From: Arthrobacter castelli DSM 16402
Lineage (GTDB): Bacteria > Actinomycetota > Actinomycetes > Actinomycetales > Micrococcaceae
NCBI RefSeq assembly: GCF_000430705.1
Contig: NZ_AUMN01000011.1
Span: 90,295 to 154,294, forward strand
DNA: 64,000 nt
Direction: 5' to 3'
The translations under genes were made by a program, and so were the position numbers. Of this stretch, positions 7,170 through 16,360 are shown piece by piece. Position 1 is the stretch's first letter, and each line of letters opens with the position of its first letter. The notes beneath the pieces are model-generated. The model ran no database searches. It had not been told where the DNA came from and saw only the letters and a list, made by a program, of their open reading frames with translations.

Positions 7170-8528
7170 TCAGCGCCCCTTGGCCCACGTGTAATCCGGT
7201 TTGCCATCCATCCGCTGCTTTCTTTCCGCATCCTGTCCTGTGCGTTGCAGCTTGAATTTATAGGAAGAAACAGAGGCGCCCTTGGGAGCGAAAGCGGCTA
7301 TTCCCGCGATGACGGGAGCCACGGATGCGTGGTCGCTCGTTTCAAGCTGCTGGGCCTTATTCGCATAATTGAAAACAGCGTGTGTCTTCAACGTCTCGTT
7401 GCTCGACGGCTCTGTGAGCGGATCTGTTTGAAACTCCACGGTGACATTGTTCGGGGTGTCCGGGGCGGCGCGGAGGTCCGTCGCAGGGACCGGGTCCAGG
7501 CGCTGTTGCAGGTTGAGACCAACTGTGTGATCCGGCAGGGGGTTATTGCCGACGGGAGACCCTGCAGTGACCACATACTTGGGATCGAAGTCGGCCTGGA
7601 AGGCCGGACTGGATGCGATATTGCGGGCGTGGATTCCACCTCCGCTATGTCCAACCAGCATCACCGCCGAGCCTGAGGTGGCCCCGGCCTCCTTCAAGGC
7701 GTCCGTCACCGCCGCGCTCATATGGGGTGCGCCCCAGAGACCGGCTAAGTTTCCTGCCATGTCAATCGGATTTCCGCTCTTGCGGGAAATCCAGGATTGG
7801 GTGCCGGGGATGGTCACCACATACCGGTCCGGCTGCCCGTCCACGGAAATGGCGGAGATTTCGATAGCCCCGTCGACATCCTTCCCGTTCACCGCGTCCA
7901 GTTCCCCGGTACGCTGGATCAGCCCCGAGAGGGATCCGTCAAAGTCCTCCACGATACGGTCTCCGTCCTTGGCCGGCAGCAGCGACGGGGAGATCGGGCC
8001 GATCTCCAGCACACCGAACTTTGTAATGCCCAGCACCTGGCCGCCCATTGCCAGCCCATCGCCCAGGTGCCACCAGGCATCCGCCTCGGTAACCTGCGGC
8101 AGCAGCGTACGGTTTCCCTCCGCGTCGTAACCACGTCTGCGGCTCAACTCGAAGTTCCGCAGTGCCGTCGACTCGGCGGCGGCGTAGCGGTCGAAGGCCT
8201 GCTGTACCTTCTCCGCCGTAGCGGCAAACTCCGATTTCTGCCGCAGCACTGCCTGGCAGACATGGGATAACGCCAAGTAGGACCTCGACTCATAAAACGG
8301 CAGGCTATAGAATCCGCGCATCCTCTGATGGTCCGCGGTGGCATCCTCCAGGTCCACATAGAGGCGCCCGATTTCGAAGGCGAGCGATTCGAGTTCCTGC
8401 GCGCCGCGGAGCAATTCCTGCCACGAGAAGGAGATTCCGCCTTTGCCTCCGGTAACCGTATATCCGCCTGGTTGCGCGGCCGATTCCCAGGAGTGGTTCG
8501 GAAATGCCGCTTCGATTCCATCATTCAT
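7170..8528 (-). CDS. Lipase-like alpha/beta hydrolase with WXG/LXG-like helical N-terminus
   Basis: 452 residues. Residues about 30-130 are helical and contain a WQELL segment, reminiscent of the N-terminal export/partner domain of type VII secretion substrates. The C-terminal half is an alpha/beta hydrolase: VTIPGTQSW at 238-246 and nucleophile elbow GHSGGG with Ser295. A downstream Asp and His (TAGSPVG..., SDHASV) could complete the triad. No Sec signal peptide is visible. The gene starts 3 bases after the stop of a WXG100-like gene, so the pair is an operon. A secreted lipase/esterase or type VII effector is plausible; no secretion ATPase is in the window. Confidence 0.7.
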   Translation of the reverse strand: MNDGIEAAFPNHSWESAAQPGGYTVTGGKGGISFSWQELLRGAQELESLAFEIGRLYVDLEDATADHQRMRGFYSLPFYESRSYLALSHVCQAVLRQKSEFAATAEKVQQAFDRYAAAESTALRNFELSRRRGYDAEGNRTLLPQVTEADAWWHLGDGLAMGGQVLGITKFGVLEIGPISPSLLPAKDGDRIVEDFDGSLSGLIQRTGELDAVNGKDVDGAIEISAISVDGQPDRYVVTIPGTQSWISRKSGNPIDMAGNLAGLWGAPHMSAAVTDALKEAGATSGSAVMLVGHSGGGIHARNIASSPAFQADFDPKYVVTAGSPVGNNPLPDHTVGLNLQQRLDPVPATDLRAAPDTPNNVTVEFQTDPLTEPSSNETLKTHAVFNYANKAQQLETSDHASVAPVIAGIAAFAPKGASVSSYKFKLQRTGQDAERKQRMDGKPDYTWAKGR

Positions 8529-8531
8529 CCG

Positions 8532-8816
8532 TCAGCCTCCGGCCGACCGGGAGAGTCCTTCGGCCGCCGCCATCTCGGCCAGCTGGCGCAATGCGGCAAC
8601 GGCATCCATCGCCGCGTCGTGCAGCTGGCCCACATTCCTGAGGTGCTGCGTCATGCCTTGGCGGAAGGCCTCACCCGCGGGCGACTGCCAATCGATGGCT
8701 TGCACTGCCCGGATCTCGTCCGTGAACCCGTTCAAACGGACCGCACAATTCTGCACTCGATCCGCCACTAGCTGGAACTCGTGCCCCGGTCCGCACACCA
8801 TGGGACTCTGGCTCAT
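8532..8816 (-). CDS. WXG100-like small helical protein
   Basis: 94 residues from ATG 8816, preceded by GGAGGGAG. It is almost all helix, with one central turn, IDWQSPAGEAFR, which matches the WxG/WxS-x-A-x-x-F turn of WXG100 (ESAT-6-like) proteins. Such proteins pair with, or are exported by, type VII secretion systems. It is directly followed by the hydrolase gene and probably acts as its partner or chaperone. The longer open frame upstream of 8816 is low-complexity and is not used. Confidence 0.7.
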   Translation of the reverse strand: MSQSPMVCGPGHEFQLVADRVQNCAVRLNGFTDEIRAVQAIDWQSPAGEAFRQGMTQHLRNVGQLHDAAMDAVAALRQLAEMAAAEGLSRSAGG

Positions 8817-8891
8817 GTTTGGCTCCCTCCGTCCTGCGTGACCGCTGCCGGATTCACCCGCCCGCCACCGCCTGGACCTCCCGTCGTCGCA

Positions 8892-8917
8892 CCGGCGCCG
8901 CGCAACCGTTGCGCCGG
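8892..8917. repeat. Nested inverted repeat between the WXG100-like gene and purB
   Basis: CCGGCGC at 8892-8898 pairs with GCGCCGG at 8911-8917, and inside it GCGCAAC pairs with GTTGCGC at 8900-8914 around one base. This could be an operator or hairpin in the divergent promoter region (8817-9059). No function can be assigned. Confidence 0.35.
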
Positions 8918-9059
8918 CATTGGCATACACGCTAAGCGCGCTGCGACGGCGCTGCCACACCGTGGGGGGTCGTTGTGGAGAACCTCCGCCGGAGCCGTTG
9001 ATTGTGGAGGCGAAGTAATGCCGCTGTCAGTGTCGGCGGTTCATGGAAGAATGAAGCCC

Positions 9060-10481
9060 ATGGCCGAAACCGCTGCACAGAACCGCGTCGATTTGAGCAC
9101 GATCTCCCCGTCCATTCCCCTGGGCCCGTTGGATGGTCGTTACAAGGGAACCGTGGAGCAACTCGTCAACCACCTGTCCGAGGCTGCGCTCAACCGTGAG
9201 CGCACGGCCGTGGAGGTCGAGTGGTTCCTGCACCTGAGCGATCATTCGGTGCTGCCCGGCTCCGCGCCGTTGGACGACACCGTGAAGGCGCAGTTGCGGG
9301 ATCTTGTCGAGTCGTTCGACTCCGGGTCCATCGCCGAACTTGCCGAGATAGAACGGGTCACGGTCCACGATGTTAAAGCCATCGAGTACTTCATCAAACG
9401 CCGCCTTCCCGGGCTGGGGCTTTCAGAGGTCGGCGAGCTGGTGCATTTCGGATGCACCAGCGAGGACATTAACAACCTCTCCTATGCGTTGGGCATCAAG
9501 GGCGGCGTCGAGCAGGTGTGGCTGCCTGCCGCGCAGCAGCTGGTGGACGGTATCGTTGCCCTGGCCGATGCCACCGGCGAAATCCCGATGTTGTCTCGCA
9601 CCCACGGGCAGCCGGCCACCCCGACAACGCTGGGCAAGGAACTCGCTGTCACCGCGCACCGGCTGGGCCGACAGCTGCGGCGGATCCGCAATACCGAGTA
9701 CCTGGGCAAGATCAATGGTGCCACCGGCACCTATGCTGCGCATTACGCGTCCGCGCCGGACGTGGATTGGCAGCACGTGGCACGAACTTTCGTGGAAAAC
9801 CTCGGGCTCACCTGGAATCCGCTGACCACGCAGATCGAATCCCACGACTGGCAGGCGGAGCTCTACGCCGACATCGCCCGCTTCAACCGGATCCTGCACA
9901 ACTTCTGCACCGATGTCTGGAGCTACATTTCCATCGGCTATTTCGCCCAGGTGCCGGTGGCCGGGGCAACGGGGTCGTCCACCATGCCGCATAAGGTCAA
10001 TCCGATCCGGTTCGAGAATGCCGAGGCCAACCTCGAGATTTCCAACTCACTGCTGGACACGCTCGGAGCAACGCTGGTGTCCAGCCGCTGGCAGCGGGAC
10101 CTGACGGACTCGTCCAGCCAGCGCAATATCGGCGTCGCGTTTGGCCATTCCCTGCTGGCGATCTCCAATGCCACCCGCGGGCTGAGCGCACTCGACGTCG
10201 CAAGCGAGGCACTGGCCCACGATCTGGACACCAACTGGGAGGTGCTCGGCGAAGCGATCCAAATGGTGATGCGCGCCGAAGCCGTGGCAGGCACCGAGGG
10301 CATGGACGAGCCGTACGAACGGCTCAAGGAGCTCACCCGCGGGCAACGGGTTGATCAGGCACGGATGCAGGAATTTGTCTCATCACTGGGACTTTCGGCT
10401 GAGGCCAGGAACCGCCTGATGCATCTGACGCCAAGCACCTACACCGGAATCGCTGCCCGGCTCGTCGAGCACGTGAAGTAG
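9060..10481 (+). CDS. purB: Adenylosuccinate lyase
   Basis: About 473 residues from ATG 9060 (GGAAGA upstream; an in-frame ATG at 9051 is possible). It is the long, E. coli-type PurB: N-terminal PLDGRY, then FGCTSEDINN, TRTHGQPATPTT-like RTHGQPATP, and the fumarase/aspartase-family signature GSSTMPHKVNP. The enzyme splits adenylosuccinate to AMP and fumarate and also SAICAR to AICAR in purine synthesis, as a cytoplasmic tetramer. It is not clustered with other pur genes here. The open frame extends upstream to 8781, but that part lacks PurB similarity. Confidence 0.95.
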   Translation: MAETAAQNRVDLSTISPSIPLGPLDGRYKGTVEQLVNHLSEAALNRERTAVEVEWFLHLSDHSVLPGSAPLDDTVKAQLRDLVESFDSGSIAELAEIERVTVHDVKAIEYFIKRRLPGLGLSEVGELVHFGCTSEDINNLSYALGIKGGVEQVWLPAAQQLVDGIVALADATGEIPMLSRTHGQPATPTTLGKELAVTAHRLGRQLRRIRNTEYLGKINGATGTYAAHYASAPDVDWQHVARTFVENLGLTWNPLTTQIESHDWQAELYADIARFNRILHNFCTDVWSYISIGYFAQVPVAGATGSSTMPHKVNPIRFENAEANLEISNSLLDTLGATLVSSRWQRDLTDSSSQRNIGVAFGHSLLAISNATRGLSALDVASEALAHDLDTNWEVLGEAIQMVMRAEAVAGTEGMDEPYERLKELTRGQRVDQARMQEFVSSLGLSAEARNRLMHLTPSTYTGIAARLVEHVK

Positions 10482-10544
10482 ATGGTGCCGACGGGAATGG
10501 GCACCCCGGGGCCACGGTGGCAGCTTCGGTTGCAGGGAGCCGGT

Positions 10545-11438
10545 TTACTTCACCGCGCCCATCGACAGGCCACGGACCAGCTGCTTCTGGGCGATCCATC
10601 CGGCGATGACCACCGGCAGGGATGCCAACACCGACGCCGCCGACAGCTTGGCCAGGAACAATCCCTCACTGGTCATGGTGGCGACCAGGAACACCGGCGC
10701 GGTCGGCGCCGTGGCGGCAGTGAGGTTCAAGGCGAAGAAGAATTCATTCCAGGCGAAGATCACGCAGATCAGCGCCGTCGCGGCGAGTCCTGGAGCCACC
10801 ATCGGCATCAGCACGGTGCGCAAGGTTTTGAGCAGTCCGGCACCATCCATCTCCGCAGCCTCCAGCACCTCGGCCGGGACTTCCTGGAAGAACGAGCGCA
10901 TCATCCACACCGCGATCGGCAGGTTCATCGCCGTATACAACACCACCAGGGTCCAGATGTTGTCCAAGGCTCCGATCTGCCCTGCGATCACATAGATCGG
11001 CATGATCACGGCGACGATCGGCAGCATCTTGGTGGAGATAAAGAAGAACAGCACGTCTTTCGTCTTCTTGATCGGGCGAATGCTCAACGCATAGGCGGCC
11101 GGGACGCCGAGCACGATCACCAGCAGCGTGGAGACGCCCGTGGCGATCAGCGAGTTGGCGAAGTAGACGCCGGCACCGGAGTCGAGCACCGCCTGGAACT
11201 GGTCCAGGGTTGGTTCGAAGAAGAACGACGGCGGGCTGGAGGCGGCAGCCGACTCCTGCTTGAAGGCGGTCAACACCATCCACAACACCGGGGCGAAGAA
11301 CAACAGTCCGACCACCCAGGTCAGCGCCGTCAGCAGTACCGCGTTCCGGCTTCGTTTCGCTGCCGCCGATGAGGCCCCACGCACCGGTTTCGTTGAGGGT
11401 GGCGGTGTTGCCGGCACTGTCTCTACGTTCGTAGCCAT
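10545..11438 (-). CDS. ABC sugar/polyol transporter permease (MalG-type)
   Basis: 297 residues with six predicted membrane helices and the inner-membrane permease loop EAAEMDGAG followed by hydrophobic residues, the site that contacts the ATPase. It is the second permease of a carbohydrate uptake (CUT1) ABC transporter. It starts 3 bases after the upstream permease gene. No ATPase gene is present in the operon, so a shared MsiK-type ATPase encoded elsewhere probably powers it, as is common in actinobacteria. The kinase and dehydrogenase nearby suggest a polyol such as mannitol, arabitol or sorbitol. Confidence 0.9.
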   Translation of the reverse strand: MATNVETVPATPPPSTKPVRGASSAAAKRSRNAVLLTALTWVVGLLFFAPVLWMVLTAFKQESAAASSPPSFFFEPTLDQFQAVLDSGAGVYFANSLIATGVSTLLVIVLGVPAAYALSIRPIKKTKDVLFFFISTKMLPIVAVIMPIYVIAGQIGALDNIWTLVVLYTAMNLPIAVWMMRSFFQEVPAEVLEAAEMDGAGLLKTLRTVLMPMVAPGLAATALICVIFAWNEFFFALNLTAATAPTAPVFLVATMTSEGLFLAKLSAASVLASLPVVIAGWIAQKQLVRGLSMGAVK

Positions 11439-11441
11439 TGC

Positions 11442-12377
11442 TTAGTCCTTTATGTCGAAGCTGCGGAAGAGGAGACGCAGCGCGAAGACCGCGACGATGA
11501 TGGTTCCGATGACCACGACGACACCCATGGCGGCTGCTTGGCCGATGTCGAAGCCGAGGAACGCGCGCTGGTAGATGTAGAACGGCAGGTTGGCACTGGA
11601 TGTACCCGGCCCGCCGGCGGTCATCAGGTAGATATGGTCGAAGGTGTTGACCACGTAGATCGCTCCCAGCAGCAGACCAAGTTCAATGTACCGGCGCAGC
11701 TGGGGCAGCGTGACCGATGAGAAGGTCTGCCACCACGAGGCGCCGTCCATCTGTGCCGCCTCCAGTACGTCTTTGGGCTGGGCCTGCAGCCCGGCGAGCA
11801 CCAACAACATCATGAACGGGGTCCACTGCCAGACCAGTGCTATCAGGATTGAGAACACTGGATAGGTCGAAGTCCAGGCAATGGCATCAATACCGACCAG
11901 CCCGATCAGCCAATTCACCAGCCCGTAGGTCGGATCGAGCATGGAGACTGCCCACAGCATGGCTCCGGCGACCGGCATGATCAGGAACGGGGTGATCATC
12001 AGGGTGCGGATGAATCCCTGCCCCCGGAATTTCCGATCCAGCAACAGCGCGAAGATGATGCCGAGCACCATCGCGGCGACTACGCAGCCTACCGTGATGA
12101 TGACACTGTTCAGCGCCGCTGTCCGGAAGGTGGAATCGGTAAAGATATTGACGAAGTTTTCCAGGCCGACGAAGATATTCCCGTCGGGATTGAGCAGGTT
12201 CCACGAACGCATCGAGTACCAGATCGTGAACAGGAATGGGATCTGGGTAACGATGATGGTGAAGATGACCGCGGGCAGCAGCGGCGCCCGACGGCGCCAC
12301 CCGTCGACCCTGCTTTGCTGGGCAGCAGTCCTGAGCTTGTGCTGCTTGACGTTATGCCGCTCTACAAGGGTGGCCAT
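11442..12377 (-). CDS. ABC sugar/polyol transporter permease (MalF-type)
   Basis: 311 residues, six membrane helices, with the EAAQMDGASWWQ ATPase-contact loop near residues 205-216. The N-terminal 30 residues are basic and cytoplasmic. It is the first permease of the carbohydrate ABC system. Its ATG overlaps the stop of the binding-protein gene by one base (TGATG), so the three transport genes are translationally coupled. Confidence 0.9.
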   Translation of the reverse strand: MATLVERHNVKQHKLRTAAQQSRVDGWRRRAPLLPAVIFTIIVTQIPFLFTIWYSMRSWNLLNPDGNIFVGLENFVNIFTDSTFRTAALNSVIITVGCVVAAMVLGIIFALLLDRKFRGQGFIRTLMITPFLIMPVAGAMLWAVSMLDPTYGLVNWLIGLVGIDAIAWTSTYPVFSILIALVWQWTPFMMLLVLAGLQAQPKDVLEAAQMDGASWWQTFSSVTLPQLRRYIELGLLLGAIYVVNTFDHIYLMTAGGPGTSSANLPFYIYQRAFLGFDIGQAAAMGVVVVIGTIIVAVFALRLLFRSFDIKD

Positions 12378-13777
12378 CAGTTCTCTCCCGCCTGGTAGGT
12401 CTCCGCCACCGTTTCGGCATACTGCTGCGACTGCTCCAGCGCCTCTTCGACGGACTTCTGTCCTGCGATTGCCGCGGATATCTGCTGGGCGACCCGGGTG
12501 CCCAGGTCCTGGAACTCCGGAATCCCCACGAATTGGAGTCCCGTGTACGGAACCGGCTTGGTCATTGACGTCTCCTGGGACGCGCCGGCGATGGCAGCCA
12601 AGGTCCGGTCCGCGTAGGCACCGGAGACCTTCTCGTATTCGGGTATCTCGTAGGTGGACTTCCGGCTGCCCGGCGGGACCCGCTCCCAGCCCAACTCGTT
12701 GCCCACCAGCTTGATGTAGTCCTTGCTGGTCATCCAGGACATGAATTTCCAGGCCGCGTCCTTATGGTCGCTGGTCTTCGGGATGGCCAGCGACCAGCTG
12801 TAGAGCCAACCGGCCGATTCGGTCTTCTTGACCGGGGCCAGGGCGTAACCCGTCTTGTCGGCGACCTTGGACGCCTGTGGGTCCTCGACGCTGGAGACCA
12901 TCGAGGTGGCGTCGTACCACATGGCCGCGTTGCCTTGGCTGTAGCGGGTCAGGCAGTCACCGAAACCACTGGTGGCTGCGCCGGGCTGCCCATAGTTCCG
13001 CACCAGATTCACGTAATCGGTCACGGCAGCCTCCACTTGCGGCGAGTCCAATGTGGCATTCCAATCCATATCGAACCAGCGGCCGCCATACGTATTGATG
13101 ACGGTGTTCAGCGGAGCCAGATTCTCGCCCCAACCGGCAAGTCCGCGCAGGCAGATCCCCGAGACGCCCTGCTTGGGGTTGTGCAGTTTCTTCGCCAACC
13201 GCTGGATGTCGTTCCACGTGGGCTCATCGGGCATCGACACCCCGGCCTTCTTGAACAGGTCCTTGCGGTAGGCGAGGAAGGACGATTCACCGTAGAACGG
13301 CACCGAATATAGATCCCCCTGGTAGCTGAGGGACTTGCGGATATTGGGCAGGATGTCCTGCGGGTCGTATCCGGGCGTGTTCTCTGCGTAGTCCTGCAGA
13401 TTGGTGATCCAGTCGTTTTCAGCCCACATGGGTGTCTCATAGTTCGAAATCATCACGACGTCGAACTCCCCGCCACCGGTGGCAACGGAGGCGGTGATCT
13501 TCGCACGGGCCTCATTTTCAGGCAACGAAACAAACTGCACATCGATGTTCGGGTACTCGGCCCGGAAATGCTTCTGCAGGGAGATGGCATCCTGCATCTG
13601 CGGATTGGATACGATGGCTACAACGATTTGGGTCTTGCCGCTGCCACCGCCGATGGCGCCGGCTCCGGCGCATCCGCTCAGTGCCAGCAGCAGCGCGAAC
13701 ATACCGGCGAGTGCCGTGCGGACTCGCCTGCGGGGCGGCCGCTTGCTGGGTGTCGGGAACGCTCTGCCTCGGAACAT
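12377..13777 (-). CDS. Extracellular sugar/polyol-binding lipoprotein
   Basis: 466 residues. The N-terminus is basic (KRPPRRRVR), then hydrophobic, then the lipobox LSGC at about 33-36, so it should be a lipid-anchored solute-binding protein. The body has the family-1 binding-protein pattern (FRAEYPNIDVQFV..., ANAAMWYD-like GNAAMWYDATS, and AAWKFMSW). It captures the substrate for the two permeases downstream. RBS GAGGAC lies just before ATG 13777. It is the first gene of the leftward operon; an operator-like palindrome sits between it and the divergent SorC-type regulator. Confidence 0.92.
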   Translation of the reverse strand: MFRGRAFPTPSKRPPRRRVRTALAGMFALLLALSGCAGAGAIGGGSGKTQIVVAIVSNPQMQDAISLQKHFRAEYPNIDVQFVSLPENEARAKITASVATGGGEFDVVMISNYETPMWAENDWITNLQDYAENTPGYDPQDILPNIRKSLSYQGDLYSVPFYGESSFLAYRKDLFKKAGVSMPDEPTWNDIQRLAKKLHNPKQGVSGICLRGLAGWGENLAPLNTVINTYGGRWFDMDWNATLDSPQVEAAVTDYVNLVRNYGQPGAATSGFGDCLTRYSQGNAAMWYDATSMVSSVEDPQASKVADKTGYALAPVKKTESAGWLYSWSLAIPKTSDHKDAAWKFMSWMTSKDYIKLVGNELGWERVPPGSRKSTYEIPEYEKVSGAYADRTLAAIAGASQETSMTKPVPYTGLQFVGIPEFQDLGTRVAQQISAAIAGQKSVEEALEQSQQYAETVAETYQAGEN

Positions 13778-13810
13778 TGCTGTCCTCTGCTCAGTTGAGA
13801 AACGGGGGCG

Positions 13811-13855
13811 TGCTCATTTGATATGTGACTCTAGTCATATATGCTCGTTTGAGCA
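13811..13855. promoter_or_regulatory. Operator-like palindromes between the ABC operon and its regulator
   Basis: Two nested dyads: ATATGTGACT at 13821-13830 with AGTCATATAT at 13833-13842 (9 of 10 bases pair), and TGCTCA at 13811-13816 with TGAGCA at 13850-13855. The half-site GCTCATTTG resembles GCTCATATG sites before the mannitol dehydrogenase gene. This is the probable binding site of the SorC-type regulator. Confidence 0.6.
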
Positions 13856-13894
13856 AGAGGGTAGGCTCAAAAGTCTTGAAGAGAGGGGAAAGCC

Positions 13895-14857
13895 GTGGCG
13901 GATCAGTCCCACGAGGAGCTTCTGGCCGAGATTGGCCGGGCCCACTACCTGGATGGCAAGTCCAAGGTGGAAATCGCCAACGCCCACGGAATGTCCCGCT
14001 TCCACGTAGCCCGCCTGCTGGATGAGGCACGCAGCTCCGGAATCGTCCACATCGAAGTCGCTTCACCCCGTCCGGCCGCCCCCGCTGACACGGCCTTAAT
14101 CGAGGAAGTATTCGGTTTAACCAAGGTCATTGTCACCGACAACTCAACCGATGGCGGGCGCGGCCGGGAGATCCTGGCCGAGGCTGCCGCCGCGGAGCTG
14201 TCCGCCCGGGCACGGCCCGGAGCAACGGTGGGCATCGCCTGGTCGCGCACGCTCGCCACCGTGGCCAAGCGCGTGTCCCGACTTCCCAAATGCAACTTTG
14301 TCCAGCTCGCAGGTGCGCTTCCTGCCGCCAACGATGGCCATTCCTTCGAAATCCTCCACCGCCTGGGGGTGTTGTCCGGCGGTCAGACCTGGCCGCTGTT
14401 CGCGCCTTTGGTGGTCGACGACGCCACGACAGCGGCGAGTCTGCGCAAGCAGACGGAAATTGCCACGGCATTGACCAAGGCGGACACGCTGGACCTCGCC
14501 GTCGTCGCCATCGGCGCCTGGTCACCCGGGCTGTCCACGGTCTGGGAGCGGGTCTCGAACGCTGACCGCCGTGAAGCGACGAAGGCCGGAGCGGTGACCG
14601 AATGTTCAGGTCGGTTGATCAATGCCGAAGGCATGCCCGTAAAAACCGCGATGGACGAGAGAATAATGGCAGTGACCATCGAACAACTGCAGGCGACCCG
14701 GGAAGTGATCGGTGTGGCAAGCGGCCCGGAACGGGCGGAAGCCGTGGCGGCAGCCTGCCGGGCAGGAATTGTCAGCACCCTCATCGCCGATGAGGCGCTG
14801 GTCGCAGCACTCTCCGCGCTGGCCGCGGAATCCGATACAACCAAAGGAGCCGGATAA
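13895..14857 (+). CDS. SorC/DeoR-type sugar-binding transcriptional regulator
   Basis: 320 residues from GTG 13895, with GAGGGGAA upstream. The N-terminal 55 residues hold a helix-turn-helix (KVEIANAHGMSRFHVARLL). The rest is the sugar-phosphate-sensing SorC domain (GIAWSRTL, KTAMDERIMAV). SorC proteins are tetrameric regulators released or activated by phosphorylated sugars. It is divergent from the ABC operon and directly upstream of xylB. It probably controls both, and perhaps the mannitol dehydrogenase gene, through shared GCTCATATG-like sites. Confidence 0.9.
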   Translation: MADQSHEELLAEIGRAHYLDGKSKVEIANAHGMSRFHVARLLDEARSSGIVHIEVASPRPAAPADTALIEEVFGLTKVIVTDNSTDGGRGREILAEAAAAELSARARPGATVGIAWSRTLATVAKRVSRLPKCNFVQLAGALPAANDGHSFEILHRLGVLSGGQTWPLFAPLVVDDATTAASLRKQTEIATALTKADTLDLAVVAIGAWSPGLSTVWERVSNADRREATKAGAVTECSGRLINAEGMPVKTAMDERIMAVTIEQLQATREVIGVASGPERAEAVAAACRAGIVSTLIADEALVAALSALAAESDTTKGAG

Positions 14858-16291
14858 GTGAGCACCGTAATCGGGGTCGATTCCTCCACCCAGTCCTGCA
14901 AGGTTTTGACCGTCGATGCCGAATCCGGAACGATCCTCGATTCCGCGACGGCCTCCCATCCGGAGGGCACGGCGGTTGATCCGGGCGCCTGGACAACTGC
15001 GCTGCGGCAGGCGTGGCACGACGCCGGAATCGCCGATGACGGCTCCGTCGCAGGTGTCAGCGTGGCCGGCCAGCAGCATGGCATGGTCGCCCTGGACGAG
15101 CAGAACCGCCCGGTGCACGATGCACTGTTATGGAATGACACCCGCAGCGCCCCCGAGGCCGCCGAGCTGCACCGCGAACTGGGCAGCCAGGCGTGGATTG
15201 ACGCGGTCAATGTAGTGCCCGTGGCATCGTTTACCCTGACCAAGCTGGCCTGGCTGGCCAGGCACCGGCCTGAACTGGCCGACCGGGTGCGCCGCGTGGT
15301 GCTGCCCCACGACTGGCTGAACTATCAGTTGACCGGCGAATTCTTCACCGACCGCAGCGACGCCTCCGGAACCTGCTACTACTCACCGGTGACCAACGAA
15401 TACCGCCCCGACCTGCTGGAGCGGTTCTTCGGCACCGTGCCGCGGCTGCCCGCCGTCGTCGGCTCCGGTGAAGCAGGCGGCAGCCTGCTGTCCCAATGGT
15501 CGGCAGCTTCGGCTGCCGGGACCGGCCCAAGCGGCAACCGGACCGTCGTGGGAGCCGGTGCCGGGGACAACGCAGGCGCGGCACTGGGCCTGGGATTGTC
15601 GGAGGGCGAGGTTGCGGTGTCCGTTGGCACTTCCGGCACGGTCTTTGTCTCCGCGGCTCAGCCGGTGAGCGATCCCAGCGGCGCCGTCGCGGGATTTGCC
15701 GATGCGACCGGCCAGCATCTGCCGCTGCTGGCCATGATCAACTCCGCCCGGGTGTTGACGGCGACGGCGGGCATGCTGGGCACCGGGCTTCAGGAGCTGG
15801 ACCGGCTGGCGCTGGATGCCCCGCTGGACGCCGAGGGGCTGACTCTGCTCCCCTACCTCGACGGGGAACGCACCCCGAACCTTCCGGAGGCGACCGGAAC
15901 GCTGACCGGAATGCGGCGCACCAACATGACCGATTCCAATCTGGCCCGTGCCGGCGTCCTGGGGGTGTTGAACTCGCTGGCGGACGCCTTGGATCTGCTG
16001 GCCGGGCACGGGGTGCCGGTGCGGAAGGTGCTGCTGATCGGTGGTGGCGCGAAGTCGCAGGCGCTGCAGCAGGCGGCGGCGGACGTGCTGCGCGTACCGG
16101 TCGAGGTGCCGGTATCCGGCGAGTATGTGGCGCGGGGGGCCGCCCGCCAGGCGGCATGGGCGGCCACCGGCCAGTTGCCGCAGTGGGAACGCCGCATCGA
16201 GGCATCGTTCGAACCCGACGCCGACTCCGGCTGGGCGGACGAGGTCCGTGACCGCTATGTTGCGGCCCGCCGGCAGGTGTACGGGGTCTAG
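14858..16291 (+). CDS. xylB: Xylulokinase
   Basis: 477 residues, FGGY-family sugar kinase. GVDSSTQSCK at 5-14 is the first phosphate motif; AGQQHGMV, WNDTRS, GAGDNAG and the GGGAKSQ ATP-binding segment near 390 follow in the expected order. It phosphorylates D-xylulose to xylulose 5-phosphate for the pentose phosphate pathway. GTG 14858 directly abuts the TAA of the regulator gene, so they are one operon. With a polyol dehydrogenase next door, xylulose would come from oxidation of a pentitol such as arabitol. The closely related D-arabitol/ribitol pathways cannot be separated by sequence alone. Confidence 0.9.
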   Translation: MSTVIGVDSSTQSCKVLTVDAESGTILDSATASHPEGTAVDPGAWTTALRQAWHDAGIADDGSVAGVSVAGQQHGMVALDEQNRPVHDALLWNDTRSAPEAAELHRELGSQAWIDAVNVVPVASFTLTKLAWLARHRPELADRVRRVVLPHDWLNYQLTGEFFTDRSDASGTCYYSPVTNEYRPDLLERFFGTVPRLPAVVGSGEAGGSLLSQWSAASAAGTGPSGNRTVVGAGAGDNAGAALGLGLSEGEVAVSVGTSGTVFVSAAQPVSDPSGAVAGFADATGQHLPLLAMINSARVLTATAGMLGTGLQELDRLALDAPLDAEGLTLLPYLDGERTPNLPEATGTLTGMRRTNMTDSNLARAGVLGVLNSLADALDLLAGHGVPVRKVLLIGGGAKSQALQQAAADVLRVPVEVPVSGEYVARGAARQAAWAATGQLPQWERRIEASFEPDADSGWADEVRDRYVAARRQVYGV

Positions 16292-16360
16292 CGGCGCTGG
16301 CCGGCACAAGAGGAGCGCTCCCGACCACCACTCCCGACCGCCCGGGGGGTCGAGCCGGCC

